A stretch of DNA of 64,000 bases. Origin: Channallabes apus. Lineage: Eukaryota; Chordata; Actinopteri; Siluriformes; Clariidae. Below the pieces are notes generated by a model. It worked only from the letters and a program-made list of their open reading frames with translations. It did not search any database and had not been told where the DNA came from. The stretch spans positions 51,076,307 to 51,140,306 of the forward strand of contig CM060107.1 in assembly GCA_030522415.1 (NCBI GenBank). The letters are read 5' to 3'. Positions 1 through 12,615 of this stretch are shown one piece after another (positions within the stretch are counted from its first letter, which is position 1; each line of letters begins with the position of its first letter). Both the position numbers and the translations under genes were made by a program.

Positions 1-1512
1 CAAATTAAATTTTATTTATTAAAGTTTGTTTATTAAAGTTGATTTAATAAACTTTTAGTTCCTGTATATCTCTGTCTGCTTGCAAAGTCTTCTCATGCGG
101 TTAATCTCTTAAATGTCGCATCTCGGATTTGCGTTTTCTAATTTTCTCATTCAGTTTGTGTATTTTCAATAAGAATAATCTCTTTAACCGATTTAGATCT
201 GTTTATTTCCACAGATTTTAAAACACACTAGTTTCACCCACTAATTACGTTGTGTACTTCAGACCTTATTATTTAAAACATGAAAGGAAGGTTCAAAGGA
301 AAGTAAACATAAATAAATAAATAAAACAAACATTCTATCAAAGGAAAATCTTGTTGCAGGTAATTTTGTTTCCTGGTCAAATTTTCTCAACTAAACAGAA
401 ATTTATTGTAACGTGAAAAATCACTTAGTTTAACTAAATAAAAAACATAGCTAAAAAAAAGGAAAATGCTAATTTGATCCAGGGTTAATTTAATTCAATG
501 CAATATGATCTTTACCTATAATATTATGCCCAAGAGTGTTTTTAAAGACAGGTCTAGTTTGCCAATCATGTTCAAAATGATTGTAAAAGAGTAAACATGA
601 TGATTTTAACTCATCATGACTAAAACAAAAAGGGGAGGTCTTTATTGAACAATACATGTTGTTTTGACTGGACATTGGCCGCCAATTAGAAACCTTTGAT
701 GTTCCATAAGGACCTCCTCCTTTCAATTTGGCTGGATTTATTAGTGTTGGGAAATTCAGGGTCACCGTGTTAATGGATGAAGCATCACGCTTTAAAAAAA
801 AAAAAAGAAAAAAAGAAAAATTAGTCCATGTTGAGGAACAACAGCAAGTTCTCACATTCACATGCCGCCTTTTCCAATTCTCTGGAGTCTCCCATCATAA
901 AGCAGCAGGAGACCTAACATTGAGGCTGAAGATTATCATGTGTTGACCCCGAATCACATGATTTCCAGCCGGAGACGCTCTGATCCCGTCATCTAGCCAT
1001 CAAAATCTGGTCCTTGTCACAGAAGCTACGTAACAATATCTCGTAACAATGGATCATGGAAGTGGGTGGGATATATTAGCTAGCAAGAAAACCTTTTGTC
1101 CCTGAAGTTGATGTCTTGGAAGCAGCTTGTCAGGGGCCAAGTTGAGGGATGTTTCCTGTCTGCAGTGGTCAGGACCTACCAAGTGGTCAAAGGAAGGAAA
1201 CCAAGTGTTGAAGGATGAAGGGTCATGGGAGGCCAAGGCTCACTGATGCATGTGGGAAGTGAAGGCTGGCCCATGTAGTCTAATGCAGTGGAGAATTATG
1301 TATACCATAGATTGCTGAAAAGGGTAATAATGGTGCTGAAGGGGGGCCGACACAATATCAGGCAGACTGATCGGTAATCTGTCATTTGGTCATAATATGG
1401 TGCTTGTGGTGTTCATTGTTATGTACAGTACGCACATTTACAAGCTTCAACAACATGCCCCCTAGTGGTCCAGTGATAAAAATGCAGTGCTCTTGCTGGA
1501 GTAAGAGGTGTT
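1..1512. other. Low-copy AT-rich sequence, no gene seen
   Basis: No coding region, RNA gene or recognisable repeat boundary is visible in this stretch. The short frames on both strands have no family features. One TACAGTA heptamer lies at 1424-1430. Confidence 0.5.
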
Positions 1513-1529
1513 TGGGTCTCGCTCAGGAC

Positions 1530-1750
1530 TTCTTCTTCTTCTTCTTTCGGCTGTTCCCTTTCAGGGGTCGCCACAGCGAATCATCTGCCTCCATCTAACC
1601 CTGTCCTCTGCATCCTCTTCTCTCACACCAACTAACTTCATGTCCTCTCTCACTGCATCCATAAATCTCCTCTTTGGTCTTCCTCTAGACCTCCTGCCTG
1701 GCAGTTCCAACCTCAGCATCCTTCTACCGATATATTCACAATCTCTCCTC
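1530..1750 (-). mobile_element. RTE-like LINE, 5'-truncated 3' end copy
   Basis: This segment closely matches 34679-34875, the 3' end of the larger RTE-like copy in this window. It lies on the minus strand and ends in a (GAA)n tail, seen as TTCTTCTTC on the plus strand at about 1530-1546. It is bounded by a perfect 17-bp target duplication, TGGGTCTCGCTCAGGAC, at 1513-1529 and 1751-1767. Only the 3' untranslated part and the extreme coding 3' end are present, as expected for a severely 5'-truncated LINE insertion. The exact duplication and simple tail suggest a fairly recent event. Confidence 0.85.
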
Positions 1751-1767
1751 TGGGTCTCGCTCAGGAC

Positions 1768-2834
1768 ATTGGTTTGGTATTAATTAGGTTTTGAGCGTTG
1801 TGTTCGGAGCATTCTTTTGGTGTTATCCCCTTATCATGTAGTCAATGTTGTTTCGATGCCATTTCATCAAAATCGTTCGAACTTTCAAAACAACCGAATA
1901 CCAGTGCCAAAGTCCGTAACGTTGCCAAAAGAACATCAACACAACATTTTCACAACCAAAAATTCCAGATTTAAAATGCAAAACTGTTCTTCTGAGAAAC
2001 CTCACCTGCTGTAAGTATCAATGTTCCAATGTTTTTCTCCCCCATTAATCTGTTTAACTTATTTTTGGAGAAGCAGTTCAAGCCGTTCCATCTTCTTCTG
2101 GGACTGACTGACGGATGCTACAGTACTAATAGCGCAACATTTCTCAACTCGCTCTTCAGTTGAAGTGGATTTTTTTTGTTTTTTCAAAGCTGACATTTAA
2201 TAAGACGCACTGCGCTAAAGTCTACACCATGATTACTCTCATTGTTCCCTCTCTGAATAGGGGGTAAATTTGGATGTGTATTTCCTGACGCCAGTTTTAG
2301 ACTCTGCCTTTATTCCATTAAAATGTCAATTTATTTTACACCCTGCTGGTGCGAATCACTAATTACAGGGGGCATTCGTGTGACTAACATGTGTGTGACT
2401 ATCGCTCTCGCTTTAACGTCAGGGAAAAGTCCTTCCTTCCGTTTTAAAGGAAACGTGCGCGTGTTTAGGGATGCGTGGATGTGCGGAGGGGTGTGTTCGC
2501 TTCCTTCAATTATTCCATTTTGAACATGAAGATTGACACTCGCAGTCTCTGACCTTCATTTCGGAGGCGTATCGCAGACGAGACCGTGCGCGTAATAAAA
2601 GGCAATAAAACGTTGTCTCTGATGCAACTCGCTTTATTGACAGCCTATTAGCGTCCCTTCAGGGAACAGCGCTTTCGACTGCGACACACACCTTTCAGAC
2701 CGGATGCCGACTTTTCAAGGCGTTTTCACGGTGATGACTTAAACAGCCCGAGCTTGTGGAAAACACTCAGTCTTATGGCATGGCAACCTGTCATTTAAAA
2801 AATGAAAAAATCCTAAATTTGTAAAATACTTTAG
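1768..2834. other. Low-copy sequence, no gene seen
   Basis: No gene or repeat boundary is recognised. The 2390-2720 part is richer in CpG than its surroundings and could be conserved non-coding DNA, but nothing in the sequence alone proves it. One TACAGTA lies at 2119-2125. Confidence 0.4.
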
Positions 2835-3033
2835 ATAGGTGGCACAGAGGCTTATTGGTTGAGAAACACCTCCAGGGTTGAGTGTTCAATTCCTGCCTTC
2901 GGGGTCTTTGTGGATGAACTATGTACAGAATGTTCTCCCTGTGCTGGAGGTCGTAAAAACAAAGGAAATAAATATCCCCAATGGTCACCCTACAAAGCCA
3001 TTGGCCTCAACAGGTCTCTAGATGGATGGATGG

Positions 3034-3066
<33 letters not shown>
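2835..3066 (+). mobile_element. Old tRNA-headed SINE with (ATGG)n tail
   Basis: The head (GGTGGCACAGAGGCTTATTGG) and a degenerate B-box-like TTCAATTCC resemble the tRNA-like head of the better copies at 30118-30478 and 54671-55035. The body keeps the family words for the TGTTCTCCCTGTGCT region. It ends in a GATG repeat at 3021-3066. Divergence is much higher than in the other copies, so this is an old insertion. Confidence 0.55.
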
Positions 3067-3281
3067 ACACTTTAGAAGGTGAAAAATGCTTTCTATCATT
3101 TAGAAACTTCTTTATCTTACAATATATTTGGAAAGTACATAATTGCAACTTTATTTGTTGTACTGTATGTCAAATTTGATTCATTTCATGCATATTTTAT
3201 TCATTGTATGTATATTTCATTCATTATTTGATTATATATTAATTACTGCATATGCAAATAAACGCTGCGTAGAAGGATGTC

Positions 3282-3283
<2 letters not shown>

Positions 3284-3343
<60 letters not shown>
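3284..3343. repeat. (CA)n microsatellite
   Basis: About 30 uninterrupted CA units. The long HTHTHT and TCTCTC frames across it are repeat artefacts. Confidence 0.95.
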
Positions 3344-3345
<2 letters not shown>

Positions 3346-3430
3346 GAAAAAAGTTTTTTTTTAAAAATTGACTACCTGGCATCCTGCGGAACCTTCACAG
3401 TTCTTCTGAGGACTTTGGCTGTTGGACCAA

Positions 3431-3431
<1 letters not shown>

Positions 3432-3466
<35 letters not shown>
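3432..3466. repeat. (ATT)n microsatellite
   Basis: A pure ATT trinucleotide run of about 11 units. Confidence 0.95.
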
Positions 3467-4721
3467 GAAAAGTGACTGTTTATGTACTTTGTCTCTGACT
3501 CATTGTACTGACTCAATAAAAAATTCCTTCAAAATCCATAGGAAAGTTTGTACTAAAAAGCACAATGTGTCTAAGACCTTTGCAAAGTACAGTATGGTGT
3601 ACAGTGTAGTGCTATAAGGTCAGTAGCATAGCCACAACAAAAGCAACAAAAATACACATCTTGCTTGATTTGTTAAAGAGAGCTGTCTGGCCAAAAAAAA
3701 AAAGACAGAAGAAAAAGGAAAAAGGAAAAAAAAAAACCACACATTGACAATTTCATTAAAACCAAGATCTTTTCATGCATCCAAAAAAAAAGGGGCCATT
3801 AGCGATGAGGAGGCACCCATGACAGGTCCTTTTGAAAGGCAGCGACATTAGCAAACAGCAATCAGCTGAATCACTAGCGACAAAAGGCTGCGTCAGATGT
3901 ACATTAGGAGGACAAAAGGAGGCTGCGCGGGACATGACGGGATCAATCAGACGCACAATGCAAGTGGAGCAGGAATGCAGAATAGAGACTGCACACACAA
4001 AGGCTGTCTGAGGAGGTCTCGCGTCAGCGTTCCGGGCTCTAATAATGGCATCAGCTCAGGCGCGATAGGGGCAAGGAAGCAATACTACAGAGTTCAGCTC
4101 CCGAGGATGAACTCTCTCTCACTCCTTTCACATCTGTCTCTCTCTCTTTACCTACGATGCTCTCATTTCAAAAGTGAGTCAAGACTCTCAATAAGACCTA
4201 ACAGCTGTCGAGTGGGTTTTTGAGCGCCACACATCTGGTGTTAAAACAAGTAACACACAAGGCGACTGACCGACCCAATGTAGCCAAACACACACTTGAT
4301 ATATTTGGGCTTGTCTGAGAAATAAGTATAGCGCTCTAGAGTCCTGGTGTCTTATTGGTCAGAAGGCGTTGATTACTTTTCCAGGATAACAGCAGCTCTG
4401 ACAGGAGTGCAGCTGCAAATCACACTACATTAGTGTTACCATGGCAACAGCTTATTCACAGCTATTGTGCAGTGGGTGCGTTATAGAACTGTTGGTGAGA
4501 ACAAAGAACGTATTATATAAATGTTGATCTAGTGAAGGTTTTATAGTTCCACAACACAAGTACTGTAACTATACTGTAAATGGATAAAAGCAAGGTATTT
4601 TTCTTTAATAAAGGAAGTTACAGGATTACTCTGTATGTTTTTATATGAGATGAATAAACACTTTAGGATATACTGTTAATGCGGGGGATTGAAATAAAGT
4701 TTGGAGGGTTGCTTCATCTTC
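3467..4721. other. Low-copy sequence, no gene seen
   Basis: No gene is recognised. There are poly-A-rich patches near 3690-3740, and TACTGTA-type heptamers at 3588, 4561 and 4572. The last two are 11 bp apart. Confidence 0.4.
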
Positions 4722-5275
4722 CATCATCCATCCATCCAACCATCCATCCATCCATCTACACATTGGAGTGGCTGTTTCCATTATCCATCCATCCATCCAT
4801 CCATCCATCCATCCATCCACCTAACCATTGGAGTGCCTGTTTCCATTATCCATCCATCCATCCATCCATCCATCCATCCAACCATCCATCCACCTACCCA
4901 TTGGAGTGCCTGTTTCCATTATCCATCCATCCATCCATCCATCCAACCATCCATCCACCTAACCATTGGAGTGCCTGTTTCCATTATCCATCCATCCATC
5001 CATCCATCCATCCACCTACCTACCCATTGGACTGCCTGTTTCCATTATCCATCCATCCATCCATCCATCCATCCATCCATCCATCCATCCAACCATCGGA
5101 GTGCCTGTTTCCATTATCCATCCATCCATCCATCCATCCATCCATCCATCCATCCATCCATCCACCTATGGAGTGCCTGTTTCCATTATACATCCATCCA
5201 TCCATCCAACCAACCATCCACCTACCCATTGGAGTGCCTGTTTCCATTATTCATCCATTCATACATCCATCTGAG
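4722..5275. repeat. ATCC-based minisatellite with CATTGGAGTGCC spacer
   Basis: Runs of ATCC alternate about eight times with a conserved spacer reading CATTGGAGTGCCTGTTTCC. Both the tetranucleotide runs and the composite unit are tandem. All three plus-strand frames stay open because ATCC lacks stops, which produces the spurious IHPSIHPS proteins. No coding function is supported. Confidence 0.95.
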
Positions 5276-5459
5276 TGCCCAGTTCAGTCATTAATCTATC
5301 ACTTCAACTGCTATATCTAGATTATATAAACATAATTTATTATTTCTGTAAAGTTGTGTTGCCACAATGTCCACTGTTTAAAAAAAAACGCTGGAAAAAA
5401 ATCATTAATTAAATAAACAAACTGACTTTATTTTAGCCACTGTAGCATAAAAAAAAATT

Positions 5460-5920
5460 TATTCATCCTTATTCAACTAGCCATTTTTTCATTCACCATT
5501 TGAAACATACTTTTTAATCATCCATCCACCGATTTAACCAATGGACCATTAGTTTGTTTACTTACTGGAGCATCCATTTCAAATATCCATCCATCCATCC
5601 ATCCCTACACTGAAACATCCATTTTTAATCATACAAACTATCACCATATTCATTAATTCCTACATGTTTATTCATTGATTTATTCAACTATTTGAGAATA
5701 TACACATTGATTTGGCCATTTAAGCATCAAGCTCATCCATCCATCCATCCATTCATTCATACACTGTACCATTCATTTTTATTCTTTCATGTACAGATAC
5801 CATTTATTCCCCCATTGGAGCATCATTTTTATTCATGCATCCATTCAATCATCTACCCATCAGAGCATTCTTTCATTTACTCCAGCATCCATCCATCCAT
5901 CCATCCCTCCAAACGCACAC
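5460..5920. repeat. Decayed flank of the ATCC minisatellite
   Basis: Words such as CATTGGAGCATC and short ATCC runs recur at irregular spacing. They match the unit of the array at 4722-5275 but with heavy substitution. This looks like an older, no longer homogenised part of the same array. Confidence 0.6.
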
Positions 5921-8100
5921 ATTTATTTATTTACTGCCTGTATTTAAGCACAACAGATTATTTGCATTCCCTTAGATGAAAAAAGACAAGATCTTGTTTA
6001 ACAGATTTATTAGATATTTCTTACTCTTAGTTTGAAATCTCATCACTCAAATCTTCACTATTAAGCGGCAATCTCTTGAGCGATTAACTGGAGAAACTGG
6101 TCCTGAAATACATTTTCAGCCACCTGCGGTGCAACAACCTTCCTCTCCCCGGCTCATAAAAACCAGGCAGGCTGTGTGACGAACTGATCGAGGTGTAAAA
6201 TCAAAGAGCTTACACGGATACACCCGCGAATAATGACGCACTAATGACATGCCGCAGACTGTGAAGGACATCGAAGGAAGGAACAATGAGAGCATCGACT
6301 GGAAAATGTCGATTTGTTTGTATGAATATGGCTTACATTAGTTTTTAATACAGAGCGGAATAATGAGTCAGACAGTTGTTTTGTTTGTTAACTTGAACTT
6401 ACTTTGCACTCAGAACACTAACGTATGTGTTCAGTTCTCTGATTTCGAGAAGAAGAAGAAGCAACTTATGTACCATGGTACAATTTGTTCTCGCTTTCTT
6501 GACCAACTAGCAAAGCTAGCACCATACTTTGCTTGGCGGGATTCCTCTGGGTATTCCGGTTTTCTCCCACAATGCTTCCAAAAACTAGCTTGAATCAAAC
6601 TATTTTGTGCGTTGGACCATGAGACGTTAAAACTATTTGGCAGATTTCTAAGAGCAAAGAGAATTTTCCAATTGGGGGTGAAAAAGCTGTGAAGAATCCA
6701 GCTGTTGCTCAGAGGGATAGCACTTCCACATCTCATGCGTGCACTCAGACACTGCTCGAGCGTAAGGAAAAACGCTTAGCGTAGCGATAAGAGCCACTGA
6801 GCTAACTCGATTCTTCTCTTTTCCCTGTCGTCGGTGTACTTTGCCGTAATTAGTTCGGGGGGCTTGTAAGCGTTGTAAGGTGTCTCCGGTGACAGAGCGC
6901 AAAGATAAGTCTCTCTCTCTCTCCTCCTCTCTCTCTCCCTCTCGCATACTCACAAGCTTGAATTAAGTTGTTGCTCTGATCCTCTAAATGCTAAAGTCAT
7001 CACAGCAGGGTCTCATATTGCTGGAAATATTTTTCTTCCCATTCTGTAGTTCAATATTTCAAGCATACAGATGCTCACTCTTGAATAACAGTCAAACATT
7101 TACTCACACTATCATAGACTGACGGAATGAATAGTTGAAATAAAGATTGAATAAACCCACATACTCTAAGTGTGTACTCTACGTATATGCATATGAATAT
7201 TCTACACAAGAAAAACAAGAAAAAAGGAAAAAGCAACTTCGAGATTTGCACGCCACAGATCCGGTGTCTTTCAACCATACGTCCTCCATCAGACCCCTTA
7301 AAACCTGATTGTGCTATTGATAGTCTGCCCCCTGGGGGCGAATTCTCGATGCGCAATGCTACGCATGTCGGAAAAGATGATGAGCATTTTTCGGTTGCGG
7401 AGATGATGGCCTAATCCATTGTGAAGACTGTTGCTTCGTCTCAGGGTCGTATCCGTACATCCAAGGTTCGTCAGCCGGAGACAAACTTGGCCGCAACATG
7501 GAGCATGTTCAAATCACACGTGGGGATTGGCAGGACTGCTCCGTATGACACACCGACCATGGCGGCAATGTGGTGGATTATTCTTCAACGAATATCAAGT
7601 TGCCAAATAGTTTAACATTTTCAGGGGTTGAGGCTGTTGAAGATCTTCCTTGTCATTTCTCCAGTGATGTTCTTCCGCTCTTGAAGTGTGCTTATCACTC
7701 AAAAATATCTCGGACGACTTGTTGCAGCAACGCCGCAAAATCAAGCTGAATCATGGGAAATGTCTCTGTGGCAGATTTGCTCAGTTTCATGCAGAATTTT
7801 ATGTTTGCTGTTTGTTATAACTTCTAAATCACAGATTTAACGTACATTGTTAGAGTTGTACCAGTTGCACAGCTCCCGATGTACACAGGACCATGTCTTT
7901 TGGCACGCTGACTTATGAAGGTCGGTGCTCCTTGTGGCTGTGCGTGCAGCCTCCTGCTGCCATCTGTTGGCATGTTGCAAAACTAGTCTGGCAACTTTTT
8001 GATACCACCTTGTATAACTTAGCATGACAAAAAAATTAATGATTTGCTTCTTTGCAAAAATTAATCAAGCTCATTCTCGACATGTAAATATTAATGAGTT
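5921..8100. other. Low-copy sequence, no host gene seen
   Basis: No gene is recognised. Positions 6537-6590 contain a short piece resembling the CCTCCGGGTATTCCGG part of the tRNA-headed SINE seen at 54671-55035. A CT-rich patch lies at 6910-6945. The segment at 7850-8020 has a 62-codon minus-strand frame that I cannot assign. Confidence 0.4.
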
Positions 8101-8122
8101 GAAAAATAAATACTGTACGATA

Positions 8123-8713
8123 TAGTACTATGCAAAAATCTTAGACACCCACATACGTTTCTAAAAGATTGTTTTTATTTTACGATATTATGATATTATT
8201 ATTAGGGCACTGGTGGCTCAGTGGTAGGTGTTTCGCCTGCCATGCGGAAGGCCCAGGTTCGATTCCCAGCCAGTGCCCAAACCCCCAAGCCACTGGATGC
8301 AGTGCCGGTCCCAAGCCCGGATAAAATGGGAGGGTTGCGTCAGGAAGGGCATCCGGCGTAAAACCAGTGCCAAAGTTGTTGTGCTGACTGGATATTCCGC
8401 AGTCGGGAGCAGCCGAAAGACCAGCAACAACAACAACGATATTATTATTAGTTTTGAACAAAAACATTTCTGTTCAGGATTTCATCAAAATTGCCAGAAA
8501 ATTGCCAGAAAGAACAAACAAAAGTCCTCAGAAGAACTCCAGGTGGTTCTCCATGAAGCTGTAGTCAAACTTGGTAGCTAATTTCCTTATAAAACTGCAC
8601 AATGTATACCTGAGACTCAAGGGTCTTCTAAGAATTGTCACACTTAATACTTTTTTTTAAATGCATTTTTGGTCTATAGCATTTATTTGCATTTGGACTT
8701 TTGCACAGTCTTG
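8123..8713 (+). mobile_element. Tc1-like element relic with CAGTACTGTGC-type ends
   Basis: The left end, TAGTACTATGCAAAAATC, follows a TA. The right end contains GGACTTTTGCACAGTC, roughly its inverted complement. This is the pattern of fish Tc1-like elements whose ends read CAGTACTGTGCAAAAGTC; that consensus is from my memory of the family. The 3' part near 8582-8640 is shared with 21815-21870, including CCTTATAAAACTGCACAA. No intact transposase frame remains. A SINE (8206-8437) is nested inside. The ends are decayed, so boundaries are approximate. Confidence 0.6.
8206..8437 (+). mobile_element. tRNA-derived SINE with (CAA)n tail
   Basis: The head has a full internal RNA polymerase III promoter: A-box TGGCTCAGTGG at 8214-8224 and perfect B-box GGTTCGATTCC at 8256-8266. 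The element ends with GGGAGCAGCCGAAAGA and a CAA repeat. It is flanked by a perfect 14-bp duplication, GATATTATTATTAG, at 8192-8205 and 8438-8451. The last non-repetitive bases resemble the 3' end of the RTE-like LINE at 34679-34690, which suggests that LINE supplies its machinery. It sits inside the Tc1-like relic, so it is the younger insertion. Confidence 0.9.
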
Positions 8714-10168
8714 TTCCTACTGTAGTTCCCAAATGAATGATCAAAATCAAAACAAACCCATGCATACATGGAGAATTAAGGCAAAAGAGTAAAAAAACAA
8801 ACAAACAGACAAATGAGGAAATATTCACATACTGTATGAGATAAAGATTCAAGACACGTTCCACCCACATACCCACAAACCATCACGACCCAATAAGACA
8901 AGACGTATATATAAAAGACATCTTATTCCAATTCACTGCTCCATGTGTTATTTACAGCCCATGGCATTTTTGTAATCCTCATAATCCATCCGGAGGTTGT
9001 GTGAAAGTGCACGCAGAGTCGCCGAGCAACTCGGTCAGTCAGAATAATCCACACTAAGGCTACTGGAAGCACAAAGCTAGGCTTTTGTTGTAGATTTCAA
9101 ATGACAAGCATGGCAAAGCATCTTTTGTTGTTTGTTCAGGAGGAAAAAAAATTAACTCGTCACCCAAATAATTATTTATTTAAAAAAAAAACTGGTTGTC
9201 AGGTTGTACGAATTGAGAAAGATTTTCGCATTACAAACTTTTGCTAGCAAGATTCTAAATACTTTTCACCCTATCATGTTTGTAAAGAGTTAAGGTGGTC
9301 AATCTGGAGCTTTTCCTCCTTCATTCAGACCACAACAGAAACGAATCTTTACTCCACTTCTAGATTCCTCCTCTTCCTCCTCCTCCTCCTCACTGTGATA
9401 TAGCCGCTGTAGACTGTAGGAAGGTGAGTCGCGAGGTTCCCCCCGCCTTCCCGCAACTCTGGCACTCGGGAGTCAGTGCATTAAGGCCGGAAGAAAGGTG
9501 GACCTGCTGTCTTAGATTCTTATCTCGTTACCAGCCGAAACTTAATTAGCGAGCACTCACTGCTCTCTAATACGCAGGAAACAAGTCGAAGATTGAAATG
9601 TCCACAACAAGCTCTCAGCTGTCACTACAAGCGTTTCCTGGAAATCATGCACATCAGTAGGCGTGAGAATCACATCAGGAGTATCGGGTCAGCTGACGTC
9701 GGGTCAGAGATGGTCAAAAATTGTGAACGCATATATAATATATATATAAGCGAACTATACGCAGTTCCGCCTCTTCACAGATATGATGAGAATTTTTTTT
9801 TTTTTTTTAAGTGAAACACATTAAAAAAAAAGGTTTGCAGGAAAAAAAGTAGATAGCAGTTAGAAAGAGGAAATATATTTAATATGGAATGCAGTGATGA
9901 AACAATGAAATGTTCAGATGAATGCAGGAATCATTAATTAGGATAATGTTGAAATTGAAATAATTGAAATTCCTATTAGTGAAAACAAAAAGAGAGGGGG
10001 GGGTGGGGGGTGTAAAGTTTGAAATTTAGAAGAATCCAGAATTTTCTAGCAAACAGCTTCAAAAACAAGAACCACATGTTCCCTATAGGAACGAGTAAAC
10101 AAACAAGTAGAAAAAAAATGGAAAAACAAGCCCGGAAAATATGAAATAAAGAAGAAAAAAAATAATTA
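8714..10168. other. Low-copy sequence, no gene seen
   Basis: No gene is recognised. The 9300-9620 part is less AT-rich and could hold a conserved non-coding element. A poly-T run lies at 9796-9808 and a G-rich tract at about 9995-10012. TACTGTA heptamers lie at 8718 and 8830. Confidence 0.4.
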
Positions 10169-10181
10169 AAAAAAGAAAACA

Positions 10182-10494
10182 TTCATTCATTCATTTTCTA
10201 TACCGCTTAATCCTGTGTTCAGGGTCGCGGGGGACCTGGAGCCTATCCCAGGAAACTTCGGGCACTAGGCGGGGTACACCCTGTACAGGGTGCCAACCCA
10301 TCGCAGGGCACACACACATACACACACACACTCACCCAATCACACACTACGGGCAATTTAGGAACGCCAATTAGCCTAACCTGCATATCTTTGGACTGTG
10401 GGAGGAAACCTGAGAACCCGGAGGAAACCCACCAAGCACGGGGAGAACATGCAAACTCCATGCACACAGAGACGGGAATCGAGCCTGGCCGGGG
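10182..10494 (-). mobile_element. tRNA-headed SINE, 5'-truncated copy
   Basis: The minus-strand copy carries a (TGAA)n tail at 10182-10197 and the body shared with 30118-30478 and 54671-55035. It is truncated before the tRNA-like head. A 13-bp A-rich duplication, AAAAAAGAAAACA, flanks it at 10169-10181 and 10495-10507. The predicted frames over it, containing CSPRAWWVSSGFSGFLPQ, are typical non-coding shadows of this family. Confidence 0.88.
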
Positions 10495-10507
10495 AAAAAA
10501 GAAAACA

Positions 10508-11789
10508 AAACCTTACAAAACTTTTCGAACAAATAACAGACGAGACAGAATGTGGAATTTCTTATCCTCTCCAAGCTTGCTGACTGAAGCTGACTAACAA
10601 TTTTGCTACCGTATTTTTATTGGTTATTTTTTTAATTAACATAATCATTATTTATAAAATCACTTAATCAGAGGTAAATTTTTTTAAGATTCTGAGATTT
10701 AAGAATCTAAAACTGTTATGCTAACCCGTGCTAAAAACACAACCATTTAAGTCCCGCCTTCATGTCCTAGGATTCTAACCAATCAGAGACAAGACTGAAT
10801 TCTTCTAACCAATCATAACGCAGGAAGTGAGATTTCTCTTCACCTCACACAGAGGCTTCCTAATCTGAAACAGGCAGGAAATACAAGGCAGGAGAAGCAA
10901 AAAGTCATTTCCATAAACGTAAATAACCTTTTTTTTTAAAATATATATTAAACTGATTCAGAGACGCACAATGAAAAGTGTGTAATGGGGAAAAAGGAGG
11001 AGAAAAAAAAATACTTGAGAAGCTAAAATGATTCTTATGCAATAAATGTAAACATCTTAAACGCCTTTAACGTGACGCAGGACGCATCTGATTGGACGAG
11101 GTTCGAGAACTGGAAGTCTGTGGAATTGTTCTAATGGAGACAGTACGGAGAAAACTCTAGAACCAGGGCTTTTTAGACAGGACCGGTTCTGTGAGTACTG
11201 TTTGTTTGTGCATCTTACACTTCTGGTTTCAGAATTTGTGCAAACAGATGCTTCCTGTGTCATAGTGAGGAAATACTGTAGATACTCACTACTGACTCAT
11301 CAACACTACCGTCAAGAGCTACAATCACCAGGAAGTCCTCGGGTACAAGAGCGCACTTTACTGAGGAAGACTGCTGTATGTTGCACTGCTCTAAATGGAA
11401 AGAGTGGCTTAATGTGGTAGTTTGACAACAAGAGCACTAGTTTAGTGAATAGATTACAAAAAACAGGAAAATATAAGTCCTAGAGTGGAACATTCTGTTC
11501 ACAGCAGCAGCCTCGACACAGCCGGCACCGCGAGCGGAGATCGTGTGCCGGACCCCTGTCCTCTCCTCATCTATTAAACAAACAGTCGTGCCCCGCCTGC
11601 ACCTGCCTTTCTTAAGCGTATTGATGTTGGTCATCGACAGGGCCGGGAGGCTTAGCGAAGGTCACTGGGGGTCGTGTGTGTCGTTTGCGGCGTTTGTTTA
11701 CCCCGAGCGTATCGATGGCTACGTTCAAACCTTTCCCTGGTGATGTGTGCTGAATAATGCAGGGGCAGTGACACTGGATCAAACAAGTC
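10508..11789. other. Low-copy sequence, no gene seen
   Basis: No gene, tRNA or repeat boundary is recognised on either strand. One TACTGTA lies at 11274-11280. Confidence 0.4.
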
Positions 11790-11869
11790 TACAGGGAAAG
11801 CCCTCCGTCTGTCTGTCTGTCCATCAGTCCATACACACACACTCTATGTATCTATCCTTCTGCCTTTCT

Positions 11870-12615
11870 CCATCCACTCATTCCCATCTGCCCTCAGTCT
11901 GTCTCCATCCATCCATCCATCCATCTGCTGTCAGTCTGTCTATCTCCATCCATCCATCCATCTGCTTGTCTGACTGTCTTCATCGATCCATCCATCTCCT
12001 TCAGTCTGACTGTCTCCATCCATCCATCCATCCATCCATCTGCCCTCAATCTGACTGTATCCATCCATCCATCCATCTGCCATCAGTCTGTCTGTCTCCA
12101 TCCATACATCCATCCATCCATCCATCCATCTCCTTCAGTCTGACTGTCTCCATCCATCAATCCATCCATCCATCTGCCCTCAATCTGACTGTATCCATCC
12201 ATCCATCCATCCATCCATCTGCCATCAGTCTGTCTGTCTCCATCCATCCATCCATCTGCTTCAGTCTGACTGTCTCCAACCATCCATCCATCTGCTTCAG
12301 TATGACTGTCTCCATCCATCCATCCATCCATCCATCTGCCCTCAATCTGACTGTCTCCATCCATCCATACATCAGAGTAATCTATTTATCCATTCATCCA
12401 TCAATCTGCCCTCAGTCTGTTTTCATCCATCCATCCATCCATCCATCCATCCATCTGCCCTCAGTATATATCTATCTATCTATCTATCTACCCTCTGTTT
12501 GTCTCTATCCATCCATTCATCTGCCATCAGTCTGCCACTATACATTCATCCATTCATCGATATGCCCTCAGTCTGCATCCATCCATCCATCCATCCATCC
12601 ATCTATTCATCCATC
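11870..12615. repeat. Composite ATCC / CTGCCCTCAGTCTGACTG minisatellite
   Basis: ATCC runs alternate with a spacer reading like CTGCCCTCAGTCTGACTG or CTGCTTCAGTCTGACTG. Unit length is variable, about 35-50 bp, over roughly 750 bp. It shares the ATCC component with the 4.7 kb array but has an unrelated spacer, so it is an independent array. The 320-codon plus-strand frame and several minus-strand frames are artefacts of stop-free repeats. Confidence 0.93.

Noticed and set aside
4679..5320. Plus-strand frames of 213, 197 and 102 codons
   Set aside because: Low-complexity IHPSIHPS translation of ATCC repeats, open in all three frames; no gene.
8206..8280. Functional tRNA gene
   Set aside because: A- and B-boxes are good, but the rest does not fold as a tRNA, and the segment heads a SINE with tail and target duplication.
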